5,864 nt of DNA from NCBI GenBank assembly GCA_002770955.1, contig PCUH01000270.1:1-5864 (forward strand). The letters run 5' to 3'. Under the pieces are notes generated by a model, which ran no database searches, was not told the origin of the DNA, and saw only the letters and a list, made by a program, of their open reading frames with translations. Made by a program: the position numbers and the translations under genes. Source of the DNA: Flavobacteriales bacterium CG18_big_fil_WC_8_21_14_2_50_32_9. GTDB taxonomy: Bacteria; Bacteroidota; Bacteroidia; Flavobacteriales_E; Vicingaceae. How positions within the stretch are numbered: the stretch's first letter is position 1; each line of letters begins with the position of its first letter. Below are positions 1 to 5,864 of the stretch, in pieces.

Positions 1-1343
1 ATATTCACATTCCTGCGAACAAGGAAATTTGTGATAACGAAAATGTAAATTCAAATTTCAATTTCAGCAATGTATGTGCTGCCAACATATCTCCACCTGT
101 GCTTGTAAGTAATACAAATTCCTGTGCTTTTGCAATGGGCTATGCACAAACACGCACAAATTTTATAAATGGGTTTCAATTAGGCAGTGATGTTAAATTA
201 GTAACGGATGAAGAAGTTACATTTAAACCGGATAATTTGTCTTCATTTTACAATTGGGAGTTTGGAGATTGCGGCACTTCAACAAATGAACAAGCTAGTT
301 ATACATTTAGAAAGCCAGGCATTTATTTAGTAAAATTAATACAAGGAACAACATGTGATACAGTGGTTTATTATGGTGCGGTTACTGTTTTTCCAAATCC
401 TAAATCTGAAATTAGTCCTATTATACCACAATGTTTAGCAGATGAAGATGTTAAGTTAAACAGAGCAACCACTATTGATTTAAGTCAACCAAGTTGTATT
501 CCCACTGCTGATTGTACCCCTTTTATTCCACTTAAAGAAGAAAATTGCAGATTAAAATTAATTTGGGATTTTGATAATGATTCCATAAAAGAAGAAACAA
601 TCGCTTTGAATGATACCAACTTAATTAATGGTAATATAGCTGTTCAATACGATACAAATAACGTGTTTATCCCAAGTTTGATTACCTCCATAGAAAATAG
701 AGAAGAAACGTATTTTAAATGGGAAAAGGCATGTGAAAAAGATACCGCTACAGCAGAAATAACCATTACGAATAGCTTTAAAGTTTCAATGGCAGCAACA
801 GGTTGTGCTCCCGGAGAAGTTCAGTTTACCAGTACTACTTTTGGAGGAGTGTCCCCTTTTACTTATTCTTGGATTTTTGGAAATGGATTGATAGCTTCAA
901 CCTCAAGTCCATTAATTACAGTTGCTGATACAGGAATGTTATCTGTAGAGCTTACCATTACTGATGCTAATAATTGTGTCAGTCATCTTTTGTCAGCTAT
1001 TTATATTTTAGATTGTAATGCTAATGCAAGAACATCTGAAAATAATGGAGAGGCATCTACCAAAGCAACTATGGATAGCCCTAGTATTCTAAAGATAGAA
1101 AATAGTGTAAAGGCTTATCCAAATCCTACAACTGGTCAAATTATTTTTGAATACAGTTTGAATGATTCAAATGCTCAGCTTGTTATTACAGATATTATGG
1201 GGAAAATAGTTAATACAGTAAAAATAAATGGAAACAATAAAACCAGTGTTGATTTATCCAAATTTCCAAAAGGAATATATCTTTACAAAGTAATAGGGAA
1301 AACGAAAATTATTGCTAGCGATAAACTAATTTTAATGGAGTGA
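1..1343 (+). CDS. T9SS-secreted PKD-domain surface protein, 3' part only
   Basis: The reading frame is open from position 3 to the TGA at 1341-1343, so this is the C-terminal 446 residues of a longer protein; the GTG at 99 is internal and is not the real start. Two PKD-like immunoglobulin-fold modules are visible: one around nt 200-400 with the signature WEFGDCG (255-275), and one around nt 800-1010 with YSWIFGNG (864-887). A third, degenerate one near nt 550-780 carries IWDFDND. The last ~77 residues (from about nt 1102) form a T9SS type A sorting domain: YPNPTTG, then ITDIMGK, then a KGIYLYK motif and a short final strand. In this family that domain directs export through the outer membrane by the T9SS and is removed or used for surface attachment. 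Thirteen cysteines are seen in the visible part, compatible with disulfides outside the cytoplasm. The role is probably adhesion or another surface function; no catalytic domain is visible, but one could lie upstream. The stop overlaps the murI start. Confidence 0.9.
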   Translation, partial: IHIPANKEICDNENVNSNFNFSNVCAANISPPVLVSNTNSCAFAMGYAQTRTNFINGFQLGSDVKLVTDEEVTFKPDNLSSFYNWEFGDCGTSTNEQASYTFRKPGIYLVKLIQGTTCDTVVYYGAVTVFPNPKSEISPIIPQCLADEDVKLNRATTIDLSQPSCIPTADCTPFIPLKEENCRLKLIWDFDNDSIKEETIALNDTNLINGNIAVQYDTNNVFIPSLITSIENREETYFKWEKACEKDTATAEITITNSFKVSMAATGCAPGEVQFTSTTFGGVSPFTYSWIFGNGLIASTSSPLITVADTGMLSVELTITDANNCVSHLLSAIYILDCNANARTSENNGEASTKATMDSPSILKIENSVKAYPNPTTGQIIFEYSLNDSNAQLVITDIMGKIVNTVKINGNNKTSVDLSKFPKGIYLYKVIGKTKIIASDKLILME

Positions 1344-2143
1344 AAAAACAATCAACAACTAATCCAATAGGCTTTTTCGATTCAGGCTTAGGCGGCTTAA
1401 CTGTACTTTCTGAAATTTATCATTTACTCCCCAACGAGCATCTTATTTATTTGGCGGACAGTAAAAATGCTCCTTATGGTAAAAAATCCAACCAAGAAAT
1501 TATTGCGTTGAGTATTAAAAATACAGAAAAACTGTTGGCATTAAATTGTAAAATTATTGTTGTAGCATGCAATACAGCAACAACCAATGCCATAAAAATT
1601 TTACGAGCAACTTATCCGAATATTTCTTTTATAGGTATTGAACCTGCCATAAAACCTGCAACATTAACATCTACCACCAAAAAAATTGGAGTGTTGGCAA
1701 CAAAAGGAACATTGAGTAGTGAGTTGTTTGCTATCACTTCAGAAAAATATAGAAACACACATACATTTGTTGAAGTAGAAGGTAATGGGTTAGTAGAATT
1801 AGTAGAAGCGGGAAAAATTAATGAAACAGAAGAATTATTGAGGCAATATCTCAAACCAATGCTAAGACAAAATGTTGATAATATTGTGTTAGGTTGTACT
1901 CATTATCCGATGTTGATTCCAATTATTAAAAAACTTATTCCACCTAACGTAACTATTATAGAATCTGGAGGAGCTGTAGCAAAGCAAACTAAAAATATAT
2001 TAACTCAGCTACATTTATTAGCAACTCAACCTTACACTGAAAAACATCAATTTTTTACTAACGGAAATAACAAAAAAGTTTTAGAAAAGTTTTTAAAAAC
2101 CTTGTTGATTAATGATTATTCAGTGCAGCAGCTCGATTTTTAG
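1340..2143 (+). CDS. murI: Glutamate racemase
   Basis: This cytoplasmic, cofactor-independent racemase interconverts L- and D-glutamate and so supplies D-Glu for the peptidoglycan stem peptide. At 267 aa it is a normal full length. The N-terminal FDSGLGGLTVL loop (residues 13-23) carries the conserved Asp14-Ser15. It is followed by ADSKNAPYG (39-47), the first catalytic cysteine in ACNTAT (Cys77), the GIEPAIKPA segment (99-107), and the second catalytic cysteine with its histidine in GCTHYP (Cys186, His188). The start is GTG at 1340. An in-frame TAA at 1322-1324 leaves no earlier start, and the GTG reaches the conserved FDSG loop at the usual distance. The start overlaps the preceding stop as GTGA, and a GGAG lies immediately beside it, too close for a normal ribosome-binding site, so translational coupling to the upstream gene is likely. 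The 3' end overlaps convergent bshA by 35 bp. Function is very secure; only the use of the GTG is inferred. Confidence 0.97.
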   Translation: MKKQSTTNPIGFFDSGLGGLTVLSEIYHLLPNEHLIYLADSKNAPYGKKSNQEIIALSIKNTEKLLALNCKIIVVACNTATTNAIKILRATYPNISFIGIEPAIKPATLTSTTKKIGVLATKGTLSSELFAITSEKYRNTHTFVEVEGNGLVELVEAGKINETEELLRQYLKPMLRQNVDNIVLGCTHYPMLIPIIKKLIPPNVTIIESGGAVAKQTKNILTQLHLLATQPYTEKHQFFTNGNNKKVLEKFLKTLLINDYSVQQLDF

Positions 2144-2150
2144 TAATCAA
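2105..2150. repeat. 7-bp inverted repeat bracketing the murI/bshA convergent overlap
   Basis: TTGATTA at 2105-2111 is the exact reverse complement of TAATCAA at 2144-2150, with 32 nt between. The arms enclose the stop codons of both genes (murI TAG 2141-2143, bshA TAA 2111-2109). There is no spacer between the genes to hold a conventional GC-rich terminator, so this is the only symmetric element at the junction. The arms are AT-rich and the loop is long, so a stable terminator hairpin is doubtful and chance is a fair explanation. Confidence 0.25.
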
Positions 2151-3263
2151 TTCTTTATAAAGAGATTCATAATATGGAAGTATTTTTAAAATATCAAATT
2201 TTTTAGCTTGTTCATAAGCGTTAGCCTTAAACCGATTTAATATTTCTTCATCAGATAAAATATACATCGCATTTTTAGCCATATCTTCAATATCTCCAAC
2301 ATTACTTAAGAAACCTGAAAATCCATGTTTATTTACTTCAGGAATACCACCAGTATTTGATGAAATTACAGGCACTCTTGCAGCCATTGCTTCTAGAGCC
2401 GCTAGCCCAAAACTTTCTGATTCAGAAGTAAGTAAAAATAAATCGGAAGCTGATAAAATGCGTTCTGTATCTTTTAGTTTTCCTAAAAAATGAACCAAGT
2501 GACAAGTATTTCGTATTCTACAAAATTCTTCCAAACGGTATCTTTCTGGGCCATCACCTATCAATAAAAGTTTAGCAGGAATTTTTTTTCTTACCAAATC
2601 AAAGATTTTCACTACATCTTCTACCCTTTTTACTTTTCTGAAATTGGAAACATGGATTAAAATTTTTTCATTGTTTGGAGCAAAGGTGTTTCGGATGGAA
2701 TTAACGTCTCCTATATTTTCATACTCATTTAAACAAATAAAATTAGGAATTACATCAATGTGCCTTTTCACTTTGAAATGATTCAATGTATCTTGTTTTA
2801 AGCTTTCAGAAACTGCCGTTACAGCATTAGATTCGTTTATTGCAAAAGTAATTACAGGTTCAAATGATTTGTCTTTTCCAACCAATGTAATGTCAGTGCC
2901 ATGAAGTGTTGTTATAAAAGGAATATTAATTCCTTCTGATTGAAGAATATGTTGTGCCATATAAGCTGCAGAAGCGTGCGGAATAGCATAATGAACATGC
3001 AAAATATCTAACTTTTCAAATTTCACAACATCAACTAATTTACTTGTCAAAACCAATTCATAAGGTGGGTAATCAAACAATGGATAATCGGTAACTTTTA
3101 CTTCATGATAAAAAATATTTTCGGAAAACAAGTCTAGTTTAAATGGTTGTTGGTATGATATAAAATGAACCTTATTTCCTTTCGCAGCCAATGCTTTTCC
3201 TAATTCTGTAGCAACAACACCACTTCCTCCAAATGTGGGATAACAAACTATTCCTATTTTCAT
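2109..3263 (-). CDS. bshA: N-acetyl-alpha-D-glucosaminyl L-malate synthase (bacillithiol pathway)
   Basis: This is a GT4-family (GT-B fold) retaining glycosyltransferase. In the BshA family it joins UDP-GlcNAc to L-malate, giving GlcNAc-malate, the first step to bacillithiol; BshB then deacetylates and BshC adds cysteine, and neither is in this window. At 384 aa it is full length. Evidence specific to BshA rather than general GT4 is the N-terminus KIGIVCYPTFGGSGVVATEL (residues 2-21), with its glycine-rich nucleotide-sugar loop, then DYPLFDYPPYEL (59-70), HVHYAIPHA (89-97) and TLHGTDIT (119-126). The C-terminal Rossmann half shows HVSNFRKVKR (204-213), LIGDGPE (234-240) and the EX7E motif from Glu283 to Glu291, followed by NTGGIPE (303-309). 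No signal peptide or membrane segment is seen, so it is cytosolic. It starts at ATG 3263-3261, preceded by an A-rich stretch but no Shine-Dalgarno. It lies 67 nt after the M16 peptidase gene, so it may share that transcript. I see no good promoter in the gap, only a TAATTTTA without a -33 partner. Confidence 0.93.
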   Translation of the reverse strand: MKIGIVCYPTFGGSGVVATELGKALAAKGNKVHFISYQQPFKLDLFSENIFYHEVKVTDYPLFDYPPYELVLTSKLVDVVKFEKLDILHVHYAIPHASAAYMAQHILQSEGINIPFITTLHGTDITLVGKDKSFEPVITFAINESNAVTAVSESLKQDTLNHFKVKRHIDVIPNFICLNEYENIGDVNSIRNTFAPNNEKILIHVSNFRKVKRVEDVVKIFDLVRKKIPAKLLLIGDGPERYRLEEFCRIRNTCHLVHFLGKLKDTERILSASDLFLLTSESESFGLAALEAMAARVPVISSNTGGIPEVNKHGFSGFLSNVGDIEDMAKNAMYILSDEEILNRFKANAYEQAKKFDILKILPYYESLYKELITKNRAAALNNH

Positions 3264-3330
3264 GTGCTTTTCTTTTAAATGGTAAAATTATCTATATCTA
3301 ATGAATGAACTTGTCAGTAGAAAGATGAAA

Positions 3331-4569
3331 TTAGTCTTTTTTAGCATAAATTAATGTAGAACAATTACTTTCATTTAATATTTCTTTTGCTATTCGCTGA
3401 ATATCATTAGAAGTAACTTTTTGATAGTTTTCTATTTCTTTGTTTACGTTATTTGCATCACCTAACAATTCTTCTATAGCTAAATTCATAGCTTTATTTA
3501 ACACACTTGTTTCGCCAAATGCACGTGTGGATTCTATTTTGTTTTTGACTTTCATCAATTCATTTTTTGACACAAGTGTTTCTTTTATTTTTTTAATTTC
3601 ATCAATTATCCCTTTTTCAGCTTGTTCAAAAGAAATACCCTCTGCTAAATTACCACTAATAATAAACAAACCTTCATCAAAGCTATCTAGCTGATAAGCA
3701 TTTATTTGACTAAATAATTTTTGTTCTTTTATTAAATTTTGATATAATTTAGAAGAATTTCCTAATGAAAGCACATCTGTTAATAAATCCGTAGCATAAA
3801 AATCAGGATGTTTTTTGTTACACATCTTATAGGCTTTATAAATAGCATTTGCAGGAACATTTCTTTCAACTCTTAACCTTTTTGCTTCAATTTGTTGAGG
3901 TTCTTTTGGTAAATTTCTTTTTGGAACATCACCAGCAGGGATGCTTCCAAACCATTTTTCCGCTAATGTTTTTATTTCATTCACTTCCACATTTCCAGCA
4001 ACAGATAAAATAGCATTATTAGGTAAATAGTGTTTGTAAAAAAAATTTTTAACGTCTTGCATTTTAGCATTTTCAATATGTGAAATTTCCTTACCAATTG
4101 TTGCCCACTTATAAGGGTGTACGTTAAAAGCTAATGGTCGAAGTAACAGCCAAACATCACCATAAGGTTGATTTAGATAGTTTTGTTTGAACTCTTCTAT
4201 CACAACTTGCCGTTGAACTTCCAAACTTTTTTCAGTAAAAGCTAAACTTAACATTCTGTCAGAATCTAACCAAAAAGCAGTTTCCATATTTTCTTTGGGT
4301 AGCGTGATGTAATAATTCGTCATATCGTTAGATGTAAACGCATTATTCTCCCCACCCACTTTTTGCAAGGGTTCATCAAAATTTGGAATATTTACAGAGC
4401 CTCCAAACATAAGGTGTTCAAACAAATGTGCAAATCCAGTTTGATGTTCACTTTCATCTCTAGCTCCTACATCATATAATAAGTTAAATGCAACTATAGG
4501 AGTAGTTATGTCTTTATGTACAATAACTTTTAATCCGTTTTTTAATGTAAATTTTTCGAAAGCAATCAT
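3331..4569 (-). CDS. M16 family zinc metallopeptidase (insulinase/processing-peptidase-like)
   Basis: This is an inverzincin-type peptidase of 412 aa, the size of M16B proteins, which hold one N-terminal catalytic M16 domain (about residues 10-160) and one M16_C domain (about 165-345). The inverted zinc motif HLFEH is at residues 48-52: His48 and His52 bind zinc and Glu51 is the catalytic base. The distal zinc ligand is most likely Glu126 in VVIEEF, judged by alignment with processing peptidases. GGENNAFTSND (72-82) is the conserved segment after the active site. There is no signal peptide or lipobox, so it is predicted to be cytosolic. M16B enzymes work as homodimers, or as heterodimers with an inactive partner that supplies substrate-binding residues; no second M16 gene is nearby. 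The ATG (4569-4567) lies only 2 nt after the upstream gene's stop, so the two are almost surely co-transcribed and probably coupled. The substrate is unknown; peptides or misfolded fragments are plausible. Confidence 0.95.
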   Translation of the reverse strand: MIAFEKFTLKNGLKVIVHKDITTPIVAFNLLYDVGARDESEHQTGFAHLFEHLMFGGSVNIPNFDEPLQKVGGENNAFTSNDMTNYYITLPKENMETAFWLDSDRMLSLAFTEKSLEVQRQVVIEEFKQNYLNQPYGDVWLLLRPLAFNVHPYKWATIGKEISHIENAKMQDVKNFFYKHYLPNNAILSVAGNVEVNEIKTLAEKWFGSIPAGDVPKRNLPKEPQQIEAKRLRVERNVPANAIYKAYKMCNKKHPDFYATDLLTDVLSLGNSSKLYQNLIKEQKLFSQINAYQLDSFDEGLFIISGNLAEGISFEQAEKGIIDEIKKIKETLVSKNELMKVKNKIESTRAFGETSVLNKAMNLAIEELLGDANNVNKEIENYQKVTSNDIQRIAKEILNESNCSTLIYAKKD

Positions 4570-4571
4570 GG

Positions 4572-5522
4572 TTAAAATTTAAATTTTGGGGAGGATAATT
4601 CATCAATCGCTTGATGGTATTCTTTTATTATATCAGCTATAATTTTGCTAACAGGTTCAATTTTATCAATTAACCCAGCCACTTGACCAATTTCTAGTTC
4701 TCCTTCCTCCAAATCACCTTCAAACATTCCTTTTTTTGCTCGTCCCCTTCCAAGTAGTTCTTTTTGTTGTTCAGGAGTTGCTCCATTTAATATTGCATTA
4801 TTAATTTGTAGAAAAAATTTGTTTTTTATTAATCGAACAGGAGTAACATCTTTTAAGGTAAGCATAGTCGATCCATCTTTAGCATTCACAATTTCTTTTT
4901 TAAAATTGATGTGAGAAGAAGCTTCTTCAGATGCAGCAAATCTACTTCCCATCTGCACACCATCCGCACCTAAATTCATGGCAGCCAACATACCTCTTCC
5001 TGTTGCTATTCCGCCTGCAGCAATAATAGGAATTTGGATCTCTTTTTTAACCATAGGAACTAAACAAAAAGTAGTAGTTTCATCCTTTCCATTATGTCCT
5101 CCTGCTTCAAAACCCTCCACAACAATAGCGTCAACACCAGCTTCTTGAGCCTTTAAAGCAAATTTAACTCCTGGAACAACATGCACTACTTTTATTCCTC
5201 CTTTTTGTAAGATAGAAGTATAAGTTTTTGGATTCCCTGCAGAGGTAAATACAATCTTAATGTTTTCTTCAAAAATAATCTGAATCATTTCATCCATTTG
5301 AGGATAAATCATAGGCAAATTAACTCCAAAAGGTTGATTGGTAGATTTTTTACATTTTTGAATGTGTTCTCTAAAAATTTCTGGATACATTGAGCCAGCT
5401 CCTATTAAACCCAAACCACCAGCATTACTAACTGCTGAAGCTAACTTCCATCCACTATTCCATATCATTCCTCCTTGAATAATAGGATGCTGAATATTAA
5501 AAAGTTGTGTTATTTTATTCAT
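4572..5522 (-). CDS. Nitronate monooxygenase / FabK-like FMN enoyl-ACP reductase family protein
   Basis: This is an FMN-binding TIM-barrel protein of 316 aa, in the normal range for the 2-nitropropane dioxygenase superfamily. The N-terminus has HPIIQGGM (residues 12-19), then AGGLGLIGAG (34-43) and FGVNL (65-69). EAGGH (139-143) supplies the conserved active-site histidine, His143. AAGGI (168-172) and GADGVQMGSRF (185-195) are the phosphate-binding glycines that hold FMN. Family knowledge gives two possible reactions: oxidation of alkyl nitronates (NMO), or NADH-dependent reduction of trans-2-enoyl-ACP in fatty acid synthesis (FabK). Segments such as FGVN, SAGNP (94-98), VVPGV (115-119) and VEGFEAGGH look at least as close to FabK as to classical NMOs, so I leave the gene symbol empty. 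It is cytosolic, with no signal peptide. It starts at ATG 5522-5520 with no Shine-Dalgarno and is first in the - strand block, 2 nt upstream of the M16 gene. Its promoter probably lies in the divergent intergenic region. Confidence 0.87.
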   Translation of the reverse strand: MNKITQLFNIQHPIIQGGMIWNSGWKLASAVSNAGGLGLIGAGSMYPEIFREHIQKCKKSTNQPFGVNLPMIYPQMDEMIQIIFEENIKIVFTSAGNPKTYTSILQKGGIKVVHVVPGVKFALKAQEAGVDAIVVEGFEAGGHNGKDETTTFCLVPMVKKEIQIPIIAAGGIATGRGMLAAMNLGADGVQMGSRFAASEEASSHINFKKEIVNAKDGSTMLTLKDVTPVRLIKNKFFLQINNAILNGATPEQQKELLGRGRAKKGMFEGDLEEGELEIGQVAGLIDKIEPVSKIIADIIKEYHQAIDELSSPKFKF

Positions 5523-5535
5523 TGGTAATAGCTAA

Positions 5536-5559
5536 TTTGTATATTTGCGAAATTACAAA
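5536..5559. promoter_or_regulatory. Imperfect dyad holding back-to-back -7-like elements, 14 nt upstream of the flavoprotein start
   Basis: TTTGTA (5536-5541) is the reverse complement of TACAAA (5554-5559). Between them ATTT (5543-5546) and AAAT (5550-5553) flank a GCG centre, with one extra T at 5542 breaking perfect symmetry. The + strand reads TATATTTG at 5540-5547, an exact TAnnTTTG. The - strand reads TAATTTCG at 5555-5548, one mismatch from the same consensus, directly abutting it. The site could be a bidirectional promoter core for the two divergent genes, an operator, or a weak hairpin in the leader of the - strand gene. I found no convincing -33 TTG at proper distance for either direction (TTG at 5522-5524 leaves only 15 nt), which lowers confidence. 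Confidence 0.4.
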
Positions 5560-5602
5560 ACGAATTGATAGAATTTTAAATATTTTTTTATTTAAAGTTT
5601 TA

Positions 5603-5634
5603 TTGTATTACTTTTGTTCTTTTTTGTAGCTTTG
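5603..5634 (+). promoter_or_regulatory. Candidate Bacteroidetes-type promoter for the DUF6089-like gene
   Basis: TTG at 5603-5605 is followed, after 21 nt, by TAGCTTTG at 5627-5634, an exact match to the Bacteroidetes -7 consensus TAnnTTTG with a spacer within the usual 17-23 nt. The ATG begins only 5 nt after the element, so transcription from it would start at or within a few bases of the start codon and give a leaderless or nearly leaderless mRNA. The match is seen directly; its use is inferred. In AT-rich DNA such a match can arise by chance. Confidence 0.45.
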
Positions 5635-5639
5635 CTCTT

Positions 5640-5864
5640 ATGCGTAAATTGTTTTTCATCTCATTTTTTATAGCATCTTCTTTGGGAGGGTATAGTCAAT
5701 ACCTTACTGATTATGGGTTCTCTGTGGGTGCTTCTAATTATTTAGGAGATATTGGAGGAGGCGATGGAACTAGAAGAGATTTTGTACTAGATATGAAATT
5801 TAATGCCACACGATGGAATTTAGGTGGGTTTTATCGTTACAGAGTTTCTCCTAAAATTGGAGTT
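5640..5864 (+). CDS. Exported probable outer-membrane beta-barrel protein, DUF6089-like, 5' part only
   Basis: An open frame runs from ATG 5640 to the window edge (75 codons, no stop), so only the N-terminus is seen. Residues 1-19 form a classical Sec signal peptide: MRK, then a hydrophobic run (LFFISFFIASSLGG), then a likely cleavage site after Ser19, leaving Gln20 at +1 as is common in Bacteroidetes. The mature start has GFSVGASNYLGDIGGG (residues 26-41), followed by WNLGGFYRYRVSP with alternating aromatic and polar residues, a beta-barrel pattern. The S/A-S-N-Y-L/I-G-D-I/L-G signature is, from memory, typical of Bacteroidetes DUF6089 outer-membrane proteins, a family that I believe includes the T9SS component PorG. 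The assignment to that family is an inference from 75 residues; export is well supported. There is no Shine-Dalgarno upstream. In related genomes such genes often sit just before uppS and bamA, which could not be checked here. Confidence 0.75.
   Translation, partial: MRKLFFISFFIASSLGGYSQYLTDYGFSVGASNYLGDIGGGDGTRRDFVLDMKFNATRWNLGGFYRYRVSPKIGV

Noticed and set aside
99..101. GTG at 99 as the start of the first gene
   Set aside because: The same frame is open to the window edge, with protein-like, Cys-containing sequence upstream of it, so the gene starts outside the window.
1335..1337. ATG at 1335 as the murI start
   Set aside because: It is in the frame of the upstream gene (the Met before its final Glu), not in the murI frame.
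1612..1854. 80-codon open frame on the - strand
   Set aside because: It lies wholly inside murI, opposite well-conserved coding sequence, and has no family resemblance; it is a shadow frame.
3283..3290. TAATTTTA on the - strand as a bshA promoter -7 element
   Set aside because: The last base mismatches the consensus and no TTG lies at 17-23 nt upstream; such matches are common in AT-rich DNA.
3440..3694. 84-codon open frame on the + strand
   Set aside because: It is antisense to the conserved C-terminal domain of the M16 peptidase and its hydrophobic look comes from the complement of charged codons; it is a shadow frame.
5567..5625. T/A-rich tract in the divergent intergenic region as a terminator or origin-like element
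   Set aside because: No GC stem precedes the T runs, no gene ends there, and no iterated or DnaA-box-like motif is visible.
1..5864. Mobile element, defence system, CRISPR array, tRNA or rRNA
   Set aside because: No transposase, integrase, direct-repeat array, cloverleaf or rRNA-like sequence was seen, and all long frames match chromosomal families of even composition.

Overview
The window looks like ordinary chromosomal DNA from a member of the Bacteroidetes (Bacteroidota), probably in or near the Flavobacteriales. Four things point there. The first gene ends in a type IX secretion system (T9SS) C-terminal sorting domain, which is restricted to this phylum. There is a bacillithiol-type BshA. 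Shine-Dalgarno sequences are weak or absent, and TAnnTTTG-like promoter elements are present. The DNA is also clearly AT-rich with A/T-ending codons. Composition looks even across the window, and there is no sign of an insertion sequence, integrase, phage gene, tRNA, rRNA or CRISPR array.

Layout. On the + strand, the 3' part of a secreted PKD-domain surface protein (1-1343, its start lies outside the window) overlaps the GTG start of glutamate racemase murI (1340-2143) by four bases. murI converges with, and overlaps by 35 bp, a three-gene block on the - strand. In transcription order that block is a nitronate monooxygenase/FabK-like flavoprotein (5522-4572), an M16 zinc peptidase (4569-3331, only 2 nt after the previous stop) and bshA (3263-2109, after a 67-nt gap). 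Upstream of the block, a 117-nt AT-rich divergent intergenic region (5523-5639) precedes a + strand gene for an exported, probable outer-membrane beta-barrel protein of the DUF6089 type, cut off by the window end after 75 codons.

How the genes relate. Several touch the cell envelope: MurI supplies D-glutamate for peptidoglycan, the first gene makes a T9SS cargo, and the last probably makes an outer-membrane protein. BshA makes the first intermediate of the thiol bacillithiol, and the flavoprotein does either nitronate oxidation or enoyl-ACP reduction. These look like housekeeping or accessory metabolic genes packed together; I see no clear shared pathway beyond close spacing.

I found no convincing previously undescribed system. 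The points most worth checking are the back-to-back promoter-like dyad in the divergent region, a possible leaderless start of the last gene, the FabK-versus-NMO question, and the overlapping convergent ends of murI and bshA.
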